64,000 bases of DNA, from positions 3,286,001-3,350,000 of the forward strand of contig NZ_CP009241.1 in NCBI RefSeq assembly GCF_000758525.1, written 5' to 3'. The DNA is from Paenibacillus sp. FSL H7-0357 (GTDB lineage Bacteria; Bacillota; Bacilli; Paenibacillales; Paenibacillaceae). Each line of letters opens with the position of its first letter. Positions within the stretch are counted from its first letter, which is position 1. The notes under the pieces are model-generated. The model saw only the letters and a program-made list of their open reading frames with translations, was not told the DNA's origin and searched no databases. The translations under genes were made by a program, and so were the position numbers. Below, in pieces: positions 51,899 to 61,231 of the stretch.

Positions 51899-52795
51899 TT
51901 GTCATTTAGCATGACCGGATACGGTCAATCATCCCTGCAATTCGGCGGTTACAAGATTACGTTCGAAGTCAAATCGGTGAATAACCGTTACTGCGAAGTT
52001 GTGCTGCGGATGCCCCGGGATTGGACGGGTTATGAGGATATGCTGCGAAGAAAGGTTCTGCATCATATCAAACGGGGACGGGTAGATGTCGTCATTAATA
52101 GAGAAATCACTGAAGAGACAGCCTCCGTTCAGATGCTGAACCGCCCGGCGGTCAAGTCCTATCTGAAAGCCGCGAAAGCGCTGAAGGACGAGTTCGGATT
52201 TACGGGCGAGTTGACTTTACGTGATATACTTTCTATGCCCGGTGTAATGGAGCTCAAGGAGGAGGCAGCCTCCACAGGATTTGCATCCTTTGAAGAGTAC
52301 TCCGGGATGCTTGAACTGGGGCTGGAGCAAAGCCTTCAATCCCTGCTGGAAATGCGCGCCCGGGAAGGCGGTTATCTTGCCGCTGACCTAACGCGCCGGC
52401 TAGGGCATCTGGAGGAGCTGCACGCTGAAATGGCCGCACTTGCTCCTGCAGTAGTAGTTGAATACCGTGATAAGCTGCGGTTGCGGCTGAACGCGCTGAA
52501 TGACGGGACTTTCCCTTTTGAGGAGCATAAATTCGGAATGGAAATTGCTACCTTTGCCGACCGCTGTAACATTGATGAGGAGCTTACCCGGCTGTACAGT
52601 CATTTTGAACAATGCAGAGCTTTGCTGAAGGGAAGCGAGCCGGCAGGACGCAAACTGGACTTTCTCATTCAGGAGATGAACAGGGAGACGAATACAATCG
52701 GGTCGAAGTGCAACCATCTGACTCTAGTGAATCTCACGCTTGATATGAAAGCTGAGCTGGAGAAGATACGCGAGCAAGCAGCGAACTTAGAATAA
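51899..52795 (+). CDS. yloC: YicC/YloC-family endoribonuclease
   Basis: About 298 residues of the YicC family, described as an endoribonuclease acting in RNA turnover. The diagnostic start is FSMTGYGQSSLQFG, then FEVKSVNNRYCEVVLRMP; the C-terminal domain includes EMNRETNTIGSKCNHL, near the end. I use TTG 51899; ATG 51884 would place the start almost at the transcription start, and ATG 51911 is also possible. It opens the remA-gmk-rpoZ-coaBC run, as in B. subtilis. Confidence 0.9.
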   Translation: MSFSMTGYGQSSLQFGGYKITFEVKSVNNRYCEVVLRMPRDWTGYEDMLRRKVLHHIKRGRVDVVINREITEETASVQMLNRPAVKSYLKAAKALKDEFGFTGELTLRDILSMPGVMELKEEAASTGFASFEEYSGMLELGLEQSLQSLLEMRAREGGYLAADLTRRLGHLEELHAEMAALAPAVVVEYRDKLRLRLNALNDGTFPFEEHKFGMEIATFADRCNIDEELTRLYSHFEQCRALLKGSEPAGRKLDFLIQEMNRETNTIGSKCNHLTLVNLTLDMKAELEKIREQAANLE

Positions 52796-52846
52796 CAGGT
52801 AGTTCAATTAAGCAAAGATGTAACTTATGGGGGGAACAACCGGAAC

Positions 52847-53107
52847 ATGGCAATCAAATTAATCAACATCGGCTTTGGAAATATCGTATCGGCCAACCGC
52901 ATTATTTCCATTGTCAGCCCGGAATCTGCACCAATTAAACGTATTATCCAGGAGGCCAGAGACCGGCATATGCTGATCGATGCGACTTACGGCCGCCGGA
53001 CGCGGGCCGTCATTATTACAGACAGCGATCATGTCATTCTGTCGGCCGTTCAGCCGGAGACTGTGGCACACCGCTTATCCAGCAAAGATGACGATAACGA
53101 CGAATAA
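52847..53107 (+). CDS. remA: RemA (DUF370), biofilm-matrix regulator
   Basis: DNA-binding protein that activates matrix operons in B. subtilis by displacing SinR-type repression. The 86 residues start [20 protein letters not shown] and contain [20 protein letters not shown], the family core. A strong GGGGGGAACAACC ribosome site precedes the ATG. It sits between yloC and gmk in the order known from B. subtilis. Confidence 0.95.
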   Translation: MAIKLINIGFGNIVSANRIISIVSPESAPIKRIIQEARDRHMLIDATYGRRTRAVIITDSDHVILSAVQPETVAHRLSSKDDDNDE

Positions 53108-53125
53108 CAACAAATGGAGTGTACT

Positions 53126-53695
53126 ATGTCAAAAGGATTGCTGATCATATTGTCCGGCCCTTCCGGCGTTGGTAAAGGTACCGTCTGTACCGCGCTGCGG
53201 CCGAAGATGCCCGAGCTTATCTATTCCGTTTCCGCCACCACACGCAGTCCGCGTGAGGGTGAGGAGAACGGCGTCAATTATTTTTTCAAGAGCAGAGAGC
53301 AGTTCACGGCAATGATAGAAGCGGACCAGCTGCTGGAGTATGCGGAGTACGTAGGCAATTATTACGGTACTCCGCGTGATTTTGTGGAGAGAACACTCGA
53401 GAGCGGAAGAGATATTATTCTGGAGATCGAGGTTCAGGGAGCTCTCAAAGTCAAAGACAAATTCCCGGAAGGCATCTTTGTGTTCCTTCTTCCTCCATCC
53501 ATGGACGAATTGAAGGACCGCATCCGCGGTCGCGGTACGGAGCATCCTGATGTGATTAACCACCGCATGTCCGTAGCAGAAGATGAGATTGGTCTGATCC
53601 GGCATTATGACTATGCCGTAGTGAATGATGAGATTGATCTGGCCTGTAAGCGAATAGAAAGCATTATTATCGCCGAACATTGTAAGGTAAGATGA
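53126..53695 (+). CDS. gmk: Guanylate kinase
   Basis: Phosphorylates GMP to GDP with ATP. The 189 residues match the family. The P-loop is [12 protein letters not shown]-binding segments are [11 protein letters not shown] and GVNYFF; a lid arginine segment is in [14 protein letters not shown] 53126 has GGAG at the right spacing; an in-frame ATG at 53114 lacks one. It is 18 bp downstream of remA and upstream of rpoZ. Confidence 0.96.
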   Translation: MSKGLLIILSGPSGVGKGTVCTALRPKMPELIYSVSATTRSPREGEENGVNYFFKSREQFTAMIEADQLLEYAEYVGNYYGTPRDFVERTLESGRDIILEIEVQGALKVKDKFPEGIFVFLLPPSMDELKDRIRGRGTEHPDVINHRMSVAEDEIGLIRHYDYAVVNDEIDLACKRIESIIIAEHCKVR

Positions 53696-53749
53696 TATGC
53701 ACAGCAAGATTGATCATGTTTAACAGTAAAAGATGAAGAGGTGTCTTAC

Positions 53750-53950
53750 GTGCTATATCCATCTATTGATGAAATGATGACCAAAGTCGACAGCAAGTAT
53801 TCGCTGGTTGTCGCAGCTGCCCGCCGGGCAAGAGCTCTCCGTGAAGGCGGCAAGACTGATATCAAGTCGCCGAGATCCCACAAGTTTGTTGGCGTTGCCC
53901 TGGAAGAAATTTATGAAGACCGCATCATTGTAACACGCGGCGAAGAATAG
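53750..53950 (+). CDS. rpoZ: DNA-directed RNA polymerase omega subunit
   Basis: Small subunit assisting beta-prime folding. The 66 residues begin [20 protein letters not shown] and include [21 protein letters not shown] 53750 is chosen because AAGAGG is 8 bp upstream and the start then aligns with B. subtilis RpoZ; GTG 53741 is too close. It is 54 bp after gmk, probably in the same operon. Confidence 0.93.
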   Translation: MLYPSIDEMMTKVDSKYSLVVAAARRARALREGGKTDIKSPRSHKFVGVALEEIYEDRIIVTRGEE

Positions 53951-53976
53951 TCCGGATAGCTTGCCATGCCTACTGT

Positions 53977-54019
53977 AGAAACGGACACCGCCTTTGTATA
54001 AGGCGGCGCTACCGTTTCT
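53977..54019. repeat. Hairpin repeat copy 1 after rpoZ
   Basis: AGAAACGG (53977-53984) pairs with CCGTTTCT (54012-54019), with a second stem CCGCCTT/AAGGCGG inside. A related copy lies at 54159-54201. CTTAGG rather than a T-run follows, so it is not a classical terminator. Confidence 0.6.
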
Positions 54020-54084
54020 TCTTAGGTTAAGGGGCTGACAACGCATGAACCTAGTGACCCATAGCCCGTACCGGGCTGTTCCTG

Positions 54085-54109
54085 ACAACCGGAAGGTTGT
54101 TATTTTTTT
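54085..54109 (+). terminator. Terminator of the rpoZ operon
   Basis: ACAACC/GGTTGT with a GGAA tetraloop, then TATTTTTTT. It lies between the two hairpin repeats, about 135 bp after rpoZ. Confidence 0.75.
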
Positions 54110-54158
54110 AAAGAGATAAGGCTAGAGGATTTACGCTATATTATCCTTATATTATTGC

Positions 54159-54201
54159 AGAAACGGATGCCGTCTCGAGATAGGCCGACGCAGCCGTTTC
54201 T
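54159..54201. repeat. Hairpin repeat copy 2 before coaBC
   Basis: AGAAACGG (54159-54166) and CCGTTTCT (54194-54201) form the same outer stem as copy 1, and CCGTTTCTTCTT is identical in both. The loop sequence differs. The remaining 53951-54290 holds the terminator and a GC-rich AGCCCG/CGGGCT hairpin near 54063-54077. Confidence 0.6.
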
Positions 54202-54290
54202 TCTTGCCCGAAATATTAGAATTTCAAGTTTTCTTCATTTTATATCCGAACTATAGAGCTTTGGCGCAGGAAAGGAACAGGGGGGAGATC

Positions 54291-55526
54291 ATGTTGAACA
54301 ACATCAAGGGTAAAACGATTATTCTTGGCATTACAGGGGGGATTGCTGCATACAAGGCAGCGGATTTGACCAGCAAGCTTACACAAAGAGGAGCCGAAGT
54401 CCATGTCATTATGACAGCCTCGGCTAAACAGTTCATTACTGAGCTGACACTGCAGTCACTCTCGAAGCAGCGGGTATACAGCGATACCTTCCAGGAACGC
54501 GACCCGTCATCGATATCGCATATTGACCTCGCCGACGCAGCCGACCTTGTCCTGATCGCACCGGCTACGGCCAATATCATCGCCAAAATGGCGCATGGCC
54601 TTGCCGATGATATGTTGTCCACCACACTGCTGGCCGCGACCGCTCCGATTATGGTCGCACCGGCAATGAACGTCCATATGTACCAGCATCCGGCGGTAAT
54701 CAGCAATATGAATACTCTTGCCGGGCGTGGTGTGCAGTTTATTGAACCGGGTGAAGGGCTGCTGGCCTGCGGTTATGTAGGCAAAGGCAGGCTTGAGGAG
54801 CCGGCGACGATTGTGAGCTGTGTGGATGCTTTCTTCGCTCTTCAGAACAGCGCTGCATCCGGTCCGCTGGCCGGTAAAAAAGTTATTGTGACGGCTGGAG
54901 GTACGGTGGAGCGGATTGATCCGGTCCGTTATATCTCCAATGACTCCTCAGGCAAAATGGGCTTTGCCCTGGCTCGTGCTGCGCGTGCTATGGGTGCGGA
55001 GGTAACTTTGATTGCTGCGCGTACGGATGAGAAGCCCCCCCAGGACCCGGACATCAAAGTGGTACGGGTAGAGTCGGCCCAGGAGATGTATGAGGCGGTT
55101 TCCGGCCGGTGGAAGGCATGCGATATACTGATCAAGGCCGCTGCTGTAGCAGATTACCGTCCTAAGCAGAGTGCCCCATCCAAGATCAAAAAAAGCGGAG
55201 AAACAATGACGCTTGAACTGGTTAAGACAACCGACATCCTGGAGAGTCTGGGGAAAATGAAGGACAAGCAGTTCCTGATCGGATTTGCCGCCGAGACAGG
55301 AAACGCCGAAGCCTTCGCGAAGGACAAGCTGGTCCGCAAAAATTTGGATCTTATTGTGGCTAACGATGTGGCTGCGGAAGGGGCCGGATTTGGCACGGAT
55401 ACCAATATTGTCTCTATTTATGGGGCCGAAGGCCTTGTGCTGGATCTCCCTCTAATAAGCAAAGATGAAGTGGCGCGCCGCTTGCTGGGACTCGCAGCAG
55501 AGCGTATCGCTGGAGCTGCTTTATAA
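54291..55526 (+). CDS. coaBC: Phosphopantothenoylcysteine decarboxylase / phosphopantothenate-cysteine ligase
   Basis: Bifunctional coenzyme A biosynthesis enzyme of 411 residues. CoaC (about 1-190) has GITGGIAAYKAADL, the active-site His motif, and PAMNVHMYQHPAV. CoaB (about 195-400) has VTAGGTVERIDPVR, YISNDSSGKMG and an ADYRPK segment. GGGGGGAGATC before ATG 54291 supports the start; an upstream in-frame ATG at 54204 has no ribosome site. Its stop overlaps the priA start by 1 bp (TAATG), a sign of translational coupling. Confidence 0.95.
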   Translation: MLNNIKGKTIILGITGGIAAYKAADLTSKLTQRGAEVHVIMTASAKQFITELTLQSLSKQRVYSDTFQERDPSSISHIDLADAADLVLIAPATANIIAKMAHGLADDMLSTTLLAATAPIMVAPAMNVHMYQHPAVISNMNTLAGRGVQFIEPGEGLLACGYVGKGRLEEPATIVSCVDAFFALQNSAASGPLAGKKVIVTAGGTVERIDPVRYISNDSSGKMGFALARAARAMGAEVTLIAARTDEKPPQDPDIKVVRVESAQEMYEAVSGRWKACDILIKAAAVADYRPKQSAPSKIKKSGETMTLELVKTTDILESLGKMKDKQFLIGFAAETGNAEAFAKDKLVRKNLDLIVANDVAAEGAGFGTDTNIVSIYGAEGLVLDLPLISKDEVARRLLGLAAERIAGAAL

Positions 55527-58057
55527 TGGATATAGCCAAGGTCATTGTCGATGTTCCCGTGCGCAGCACTGACCGGCCATTTGATTATTTGATTCCCGCT
55601 GACCTGAAACTGTGGATTGAAGTGGGCAGCAGAGTGGCTGTTCCTTTTGGTCACAGGACTGTACAGGGTTTTGTTGTCTCACTGGAGTCGGGAGAGACCG
55701 GCTCGGGCCCTTCCCTTAAGCCCATCCAAGAAGTGCTTGATCTGCTCCCGCCTTTGTCGCCAGAACTTGTAGAACTTGGGGACTGGATGAGTCAAAGATA
55801 TGCCTGCAGACGGATCTCCGCCTTGCAGGCTATGCTTCCGACTGCCCTTAAGGGCAAAGCCGAGCGTCTGATCTCCCTCGGAGAAGCGGCAGAGGAGGCA
55901 GGGAGCCCTGAGGATGAACTGTTTCCGCTGTTTCTGGATACGGACCAGGAGGAGCAGCAGATCACCGATTTTGTCAGACGTGCCGGGGAGGTCTCCATGA
56001 AACAATTGACCCGGACGTTTCCAGATGCGGCGGAGACGGTGAAGTTCATGCTGCGGCGGGGAGTGTTGTCCGAGAGCCAGTCGATTAAGGATAAAATGGG
56101 CAAAAAGAAGCTGAAGGCCGTAGATTTGGCGATAGGCGTTGCCGCAGCCCGCGAATCACTGGGCAGCTTCCCGGCACGTTCAGCACGGCAGAAGGAAGTG
56201 CTGTCCTTCCTGGTCGACATGGAGCCGATGCTACCCATGCCAATGAAGGATCTTTTGTCGGTACTACAGGTTACAGCCGGTACCGTGAAGTCGCTGGAAG
56301 ACAAGGGCTTCATTGAGATCAGCGAAATTGAAGTGTACCGTGATCCCTACCGGGGACGCGATTTCAAACCGAGCACTCCGCTGCCGCTGACTGGCGAACA
56401 GGAATCCGTATATAAACGGATTGTCCGGACGGTGGATGAGCAGCGGCATGAAGTGTTTTTGCTACACGGGGTAACCGGGAGCGGAAAGACGGAAATTTAC
56501 CTGCAGTGCATCCAGCGGGTAGTGGACCAGGGCAGGCAGGCGGTGGTGCTGGTTCCCGAGATCGCGCTCACTCCGCAGATGGTTGAGCGGTTTAAGGGCC
56601 GGTTCGGAAGCGGAGTGGCGGTGATGCACAGCCGCTTGTCTGTCGGAGAAAGATACGACGAATGGCGCAAAATCCGTGAGGGCAAAGCGGCAGTTGCCGT
56701 CGGAGCACGTTCAGCGGTATTCGCGCCATTCGCCAATCTTGGACTGATTATTATGGACGAGGAGCATGAAGGCTCCTATAAGCAGGAGGAGAATCCGAAG
56801 TACCATGCCCGCGATGTGGCTGTCCGCAGGGCAGAGCAAGGCGGGGCTGCAGTAATTCTTGGCTCAGCCACTCCTTCTTTGGAGAGCTATCATGCTTCCC
56901 GGGCACAAAGCGATATTCACTTCTCTCCAGTTCTGCTAGAGATGCCGAGCCGTGCGCTTGGCAATGAACTGCCGAAGGTGCATGTGGTAGACATGCGCGA
57001 TGAACTCAAGGAAGGCAACCGCTCCATGTTCAGCCGAAGGCTGCACGCTGCGCTTGAGAGCAGGCTGGAACGCGGGGAGCAGACAGTGCTGCTGCTGAAC
57101 CGCAGAGGGTTTTCCACCTTTGTGATGTGCCGGAGCTGCGGTTATGTCGCCGGCTGTCCGGAATGCGACATCTCGCTGACCTATCATGCCCGCAGCGACA
57201 ATTTGCGCTGCCATTACTGTGGCCATGCGGAACCTTCGCCGAAGGTATGCCCTGAATGCGGAAGTGAGCATATCCGCTTCTTCGGGACAGGCACACAGCG
57301 GGTGGAAGAAGAATTAGGCAAACTTTTCCCTGGCATCCGCGTAATCCGGATGGATGTGGATACAACGACGGAAAAGGGCTCGCATGAGAAGCTGCTGAAC
57401 CAGTTTAGGGACAAAAAGGCGGATGTGCTGCTCGGAACGCAGATGGTGGCGAAGGGGCTGGATTTCCCAGATGTTACACTCGTCGGAGTTATTACGGCGG
57501 ATTCCGCGCTCAACTTGCCCGATTTCCGCGCGGCGGAGAAGACGTTTCAACTGCTTACCCAGGTGGCTGGGCGGGCGGGGCGGCATCAGCTACCCGGTGA
57601 AGTCGTGGTCCAGTCCTATACCCCCGAGCATTATTCGATTATCCATGCCAGCGGCCATGATTACAGCTCCTTTGTCCGTGAAGAGTTGAAGCACCGCAAA
57701 GAATTGCATTATCCTCCATATTGCCGGCTGATTCTAGTGACCCTGTCACATGAACAGCTGCCGCTGCTGCTGCGGCTGGCCGAGAATTATGCGCTGAACC
57801 TTCAGGGCAAAGCGAGACAGCTCCGCTGGTACGGCAGCTTGGATAAGCTGTCCACGGACGCGCTCGATCTGTTGGGACCGGTGGCTTCACCGTTGCCCCG
57901 CCTGAAGGGCAGATACAGATTCCAGTGCATCATTAAATGGCGGGGAGCCATAGATGCGATTGGGCTGGCCAAGCAGGTGGCTGAAGAGCTGGAGGATTCG
58001 GTCCGCGACACAGGACTGCAGGTCAGCATCGACGTTGATCCGCAGATGTTGATGTAA
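55526..58057 (+). CDS. priA: Primosomal protein N' (PriA helicase)
   Basis: 3'-5' helicase that restarts stalled replication forks. The 843 residues are longer than E. coli PriA but normal for Bacillota. The 3'BD domain is at the N-terminus; Walker A is GVTGSGKTEIYLQ; the DEEH box is IIMDEEHEGSYKQ. A zinc-binding insert has four CxxC pairs (CRSCGYVAGCPEC and CHYCGHAEPSPKVCPEC). Late motifs are GTQMVAKGLDFPDVTL and QVAGRAGRH. It starts on the coaBC stop, implying coupled translation. Confidence 0.95.
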   Translation: MDIAKVIVDVPVRSTDRPFDYLIPADLKLWIEVGSRVAVPFGHRTVQGFVVSLESGETGSGPSLKPIQEVLDLLPPLSPELVELGDWMSQRYACRRISALQAMLPTALKGKAERLISLGEAAEEAGSPEDELFPLFLDTDQEEQQITDFVRRAGEVSMKQLTRTFPDAAETVKFMLRRGVLSESQSIKDKMGKKKLKAVDLAIGVAAARESLGSFPARSARQKEVLSFLVDMEPMLPMPMKDLLSVLQVTAGTVKSLEDKGFIEISEIEVYRDPYRGRDFKPSTPLPLTGEQESVYKRIVRTVDEQRHEVFLLHGVTGSGKTEIYLQCIQRVVDQGRQAVVLVPEIALTPQMVERFKGRFGSGVAVMHSRLSVGERYDEWRKIREGKAAVAVGARSAVFAPFANLGLIIMDEEHEGSYKQEENPKYHARDVAVRRAEQGGAAVILGSATPSLESYHASRAQSDIHFSPVLLEMPSRALGNELPKVHVVDMRDELKEGNRSMFSRRLHAALESRLERGEQTVLLLNRRGFSTFVMCRSCGYVAGCPECDISLTYHARSDNLRCHYCGHAEPSPKVCPECGSEHIRFFGTGTQRVEEELGKLFPGIRVIRMDVDTTTEKGSHEKLLNQFRDKKADVLLGTQMVAKGLDFPDVTLVGVITADSALNLPDFRAAEKTFQLLTQVAGRAGRHQLPGEVVVQSYTPEHYSIIHASGHDYSSFVREELKHRKELHYPPYCRLILVTLSHEQLPLLLRLAENYALNLQGKARQLRWYGSLDKLSTDALDLLGPVASPLPRLKGRYRFQCIIKWRGAIDAIGLAKQVAEELEDSVRDTGLQVSIDVDPQMLM

Positions 58058-58076
58058 CCGGAAGAAATGTTACAAT
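58049..58076 (+). promoter_or_regulatory. Promoter of the def-fmt-rsmB operon
   Basis: TTGATG (58049-58054) overlaps the priA stop; TACAAT (58071-58076) follows after 16 bp with a TGT extension. It lies about 95 bp before def, with a leader but no obvious structure. Confidence 0.5.
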
Positions 58077-58168
58077 GGGTAAGGAAATATTGCCTCTAGG
58101 CATGATTTGGGTTATTAATTCGTTTTACTAACTATAGAAATGTTCAGAACAAGGAAGGTGTTTTGGTA

Positions 58169-58654
58169 ATGGCAATCAGGCTGATCGTGAAAGAACCGGA
58201 TGAAGTGCTGCACAAGACAGCGAAAACAGTAACGAAAGTAACACCCAATGTCCAGAAGCTGCTGGACGATATGGCGGACACAATGTATGACGCTGAAGGC
58301 GTTGGCCTGGCGGCACCGCAGGTGGGTATCCTGAAACGGCTGATCGTAGTAGATGCCGATGAGGAGCATGGTTTGATCAAATTGATCAACCCGGAAATAC
58401 TCAGTATGGAAGGCGAACAGTTTGGTCCTGAGGGATGTTTGAGTATTCCCGGACTAAATGGCGATGTGCGCCGCGCGGAGACTGTGACGGTGCGTGGCCT
58501 TGATCGTGAAGGCAAGGAAGTGACGATTACGGGAAGCGGTCTGCTGGCCCGTGCTTTTCAGCATGAAATCGATCATCTCAACGGAGTAGTGTTCACGGAT
58601 ATTGCCGAGAAGGTATATGAATATACAGCTGAACGCAGTGAAACCGAGGAGTGA
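58169..58654 (+). CDS. def: Peptide deformylase
   Basis: Removes the N-formyl group from nascent proteins. The 161 residues contain all three metalloenzyme motifs: [18 protein letters not shown], and QHEIDHLNG, whose Cys and two His bind the metal. ATG 58169 is preferred; AAGGAAGGTG is upstream, and an in-frame TTG at 58163 is only two codons longer. fmt follows with a 5-bp gap, as expected for the def-fmt operon. Confidence 0.96.
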   Translation: MAIRLIVKEPDEVLHKTAKTVTKVTPNVQKLLDDMADTMYDAEGVGLAAPQVGILKRLIVVDADEEHGLIKLINPEILSMEGEQFGPEGCLSIPGLNGDVRRAETVTVRGLDREGKEVTITGSGLLARAFQHEIDHLNGVVFTDIAEKVYEYTAERSETEE

Positions 58655-58659
58655 ATGAA

Positions 58660-59598
58660 ATGAAAATAGTGTTCATGGGAACGCCGGCTTTTGCGGTGCC
58701 CTCCCTGCAGATGCTGGTGGAGGAAGGTTACGAAGTTGTGGCCGTTGTCACCCAGCCTGACCGGCCGCAAGGCCGCAAGAAGACACTTGTACCAACTCCG
58801 GTGAAGGAGGCGGCGTTGTCTCTGGGGCTGCCAGTCCTGCAGCCAGAACGGCTGCGCCGGCCGGAAGCCGTATCAGAGCTGGCCGCCTATAAGCCGGATT
58901 TGATTGTTACTGCGGCATACGGTCAAATTCTGCCCAAATCGGTGCTGGAACTGCCCGTGAATGGCTGTGTCAATGTTCATGGCTCGCTGCTGCCGAAATA
59001 CCGCGGTGGAGCGCCGATTCAGCGCTGTATTATCAACGGTGAGCAGGTCACCGGAGTCACGCTGATGTACATGGCGGAAGGGCTGGATACCGGGGATATG
59101 ATATCGCGGGTTGAGGTTCCCATCGGAGATGAAGATACTTCAGGGATATTGTTTGAGAAGCTGAGTCTTGCCGGACGGGATCTGCTGAAGGCGGAAATGC
59201 CGCGTTTGGCTACCGGTCGTCTTCAGGCTACGCGCCAAGACGACAGTGAAGCCACCTATGCGCCGAATCTCAGCAGGGAAGACGAGCGGATTGACTGGAA
59301 TGCCGGATCGCGCGAAATTTATAACCGCATTCGGGGACTGGTCCCGTTCTCCGGCGCGTTTACGCTCTGGAACGGTGAAACGTTCAAGGTGTGGGCGGCA
59401 GCAAAGCCTGACGGGAACAGCACGGGTGGAACGTCTGCGCCAGGCACGGTATTAGCTGTTAACGAGCGGGGCGTCGAGGTGAAGACCGGCGATGGAGTTG
59501 TGCTGTTGACCTCAGTGCAGCCTGCTGGCAAAAAAGCAATGAGCGCTGGCGACTTCAGCCGTGGCGCGGCCATGAAGCCCGGGACGGTGCTCGGTTGA
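58660..59598 (+). CDS. fmt: Methionyl-tRNA formyltransferase
   Basis: Formylates initiator Met-tRNA. The 312 residues start MKIVFMGTPAFAVPSLQMLV; the active-site block is VNVHGSLLPKYRGGAPIQ, followed by GLDTGDMI and the C-terminal tRNA-binding domain. GGAG precedes ATG 58660; GTG 58651 is less likely. Its stop overlaps the rsmB start (TTGA). Confidence 0.96.
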   Translation: MKIVFMGTPAFAVPSLQMLVEEGYEVVAVVTQPDRPQGRKKTLVPTPVKEAALSLGLPVLQPERLRRPEAVSELAAYKPDLIVTAAYGQILPKSVLELPVNGCVNVHGSLLPKYRGGAPIQRCIINGEQVTGVTLMYMAEGLDTGDMISRVEVPIGDEDTSGILFEKLSLAGRDLLKAEMPRLATGRLQATRQDDSEATYAPNLSREDERIDWNAGSREIYNRIRGLVPFSGAFTLWNGETFKVWAAAKPDGNSTGGTSAPGTVLAVNERGVEVKTGDGVVLLTSVQPAGKKAMSAGDFSRGAAMKPGTVLG

Positions 59599-61052
59599 GC
59601 GCGGGCGGCCACAATGGCACAGGACGAAGTGGACAGGCCCCCTCTACAAAAGGGGCAACTGCCAAACCAAACCGCAAGGGCGCTGCTGGCGGCAAATCGT
59701 CGGCAGACTCTGCCCGTGAGGTAGCTCTCGATGTTCTCGTCCGGGTTGAACAGCAGGGGGCTTACAGTAACCTGCTGCTCAACAGCAGCCTGCAGAAATC
59801 AGGGCTTAGCCGGGAAGATACGGGACTTGTCACAGAGCTTGTATACGGCAGCATCTCTAGGATGTTAACGCTGGATTATGTACTGGGAGATTTCGTGACT
59901 AAGGGAATCGCCAAGCTGCAGCCTTGGGTGCGCAATCTGCTGCGCCTGAGTCTGTATCAAATCATGTATCTCGACCGGATTCCATCACATGCAGCCGTAA
60001 ATGAGGCTGTGAATATAGCCAAGAAACGCGGACACCAAGGGATTTCGGGAATGGTCAACGGGGTTCTCCGCAGCGTGCTGCGGGCCGGTGATCTGCCTGT
60101 ACTGAAAGAAGGGCTCAGCGGGGAGGAACGGATTTCCATTCTCCATTCGCATCCGCTCTGGATGGTGCAGCGCTGGGCGGCTGAATATGGTATGGAAACG
60201 GCTGAAGCCATGTGCGCGGCCAATAATGAACCACCTTCGGTCAGCGTGCGGGTGAACACAACGATGATCAGCAGGGACAATCTGCTGGCACAGATGCAGC
60301 AAGCGGGATTGGAAGCCTCTGTGTCAAGAGTAAGCCCGTACGGAATTGTTGTAAAAGGTGGAGGTAATCTGGCATTGACCTCCTGGTACAGCGATGGATA
60401 CATCTCGATCCAGGATGAGAGCTCTATGCTGGTGGCTGAAGCTGTTGATCCTAAGCCGGGAATGAACGTGCTTGATTGCTGCGCTGCCCCGGGCGGCAAA
60501 AGCGCGCATATGGCTGAGCTGATGAAAGACGAAGGCAGTATCTATGCCAATGATCTGCATGAACATAAGGCAAAGCTGATTGCAGATCAGGCGCTGCGGC
60601 TGGGCCTGGAGTCCATAACAACAGGCAGCCGCGATGCACTTGAGCTTGTGGATACGCTTGAGCCGGAATCCTTTGACCGCATCCTGCTGGATGCCCCGTG
60701 CTCCGGCCTTGGCGTAATCCGCCGCAAGCCGGATCTGAAATGGCGCAAGCAGCCGGAGGATGTCGCCAGTGTTGCCGTCCTGCAGGGCGAGCTGCTGCAA
60801 TCGGTTGCCAGACTGCTGAAACCCGGCGGCGTGCTGGTCTACAGTACGTGCACAACAGAGCAGGCGGAGAACAGCACCATTGTTGCTGATTTTCTAAAGA
60901 ATAATCCCGGGTTTGCACCTGTGACTTTCAGCTCCCCTGTATGGGAGCGTCTTGAAGAAACTGCAGTTGCCGCAGGAGAGGGCATACAGCTCCTGCCGCA
61001 GCATTTTGGAAGCGATGGGTTCTATATTGCCCGGCTGGAACGACTCTTGTAA
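59595..61052 (+). CDS. rsmB: 16S rRNA m5C967 methyltransferase
   Basis: S-adenosylmethionine-dependent methyltransferase of 485 residues. A low-complexity basic N-terminal extension (1-40) precedes a NusB-like domain (about 40-170), then the Rossmann core: LDCCAAPGGKSAHMAELM binds the cofactor, and the two catalytic Cys lie in LDAPCSGLGVIRR and VYSTCTTEQAENS. The start is TTG on the fmt stop codon, a typical coupling. The N-terminal extension is unusually rich in Gly/Ala/Lys and may be poorly conserved. A terminator follows. Confidence 0.93.
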   Translation: MSAGGHNGTGRSGQAPSTKGATAKPNRKGAAGGKSSADSAREVALDVLVRVEQQGAYSNLLLNSSLQKSGLSREDTGLVTELVYGSISRMLTLDYVLGDFVTKGIAKLQPWVRNLLRLSLYQIMYLDRIPSHAAVNEAVNIAKKRGHQGISGMVNGVLRSVLRAGDLPVLKEGLSGEERISILHSHPLWMVQRWAAEYGMETAEAMCAANNEPPSVSVRVNTTMISRDNLLAQMQQAGLEASVSRVSPYGIVVKGGGNLALTSWYSDGYISIQDESSMLVAEAVDPKPGMNVLDCCAAPGGKSAHMAELMKDEGSIYANDLHEHKAKLIADQALRLGLESITTGSRDALELVDTLEPESFDRILLDAPCSGLGVIRRKPDLKWRKQPEDVASVAVLQGELLQSVARLLKPGGVLVYSTCTTEQAENSTIVADFLKNNPGFAPVTFSSPVWERLEETAVAAGEGIQLLPQHFGSDGFYIARLERLL

Positions 61053-61086
61053 AATAGTAAATCGGCAAGGGATTTACAGATGTCCC

Positions 61087-61121
61087 GCCCGCAGGGTATT
61101 GTGCGTGGCGGGCTTTCTTTT
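61087..61121 (+). terminator. Terminator after rsmB
   Basis: GCCCGC (61087-61092) pairs with GCGGGC (61108-61113), followed by TTTCTTTTA. The stem is short but GC-rich. Confidence 0.65.
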
Positions 61122-61231
61122 ACCGTCTCTGAAATTTGTGTTAAAATAGGAAGAATGAGAAATAATACGCATATCCTAAGCGTATAATCAATACATTTTT
61201 ATACTTCATGAAAGAACAGGTGCTGAATATA

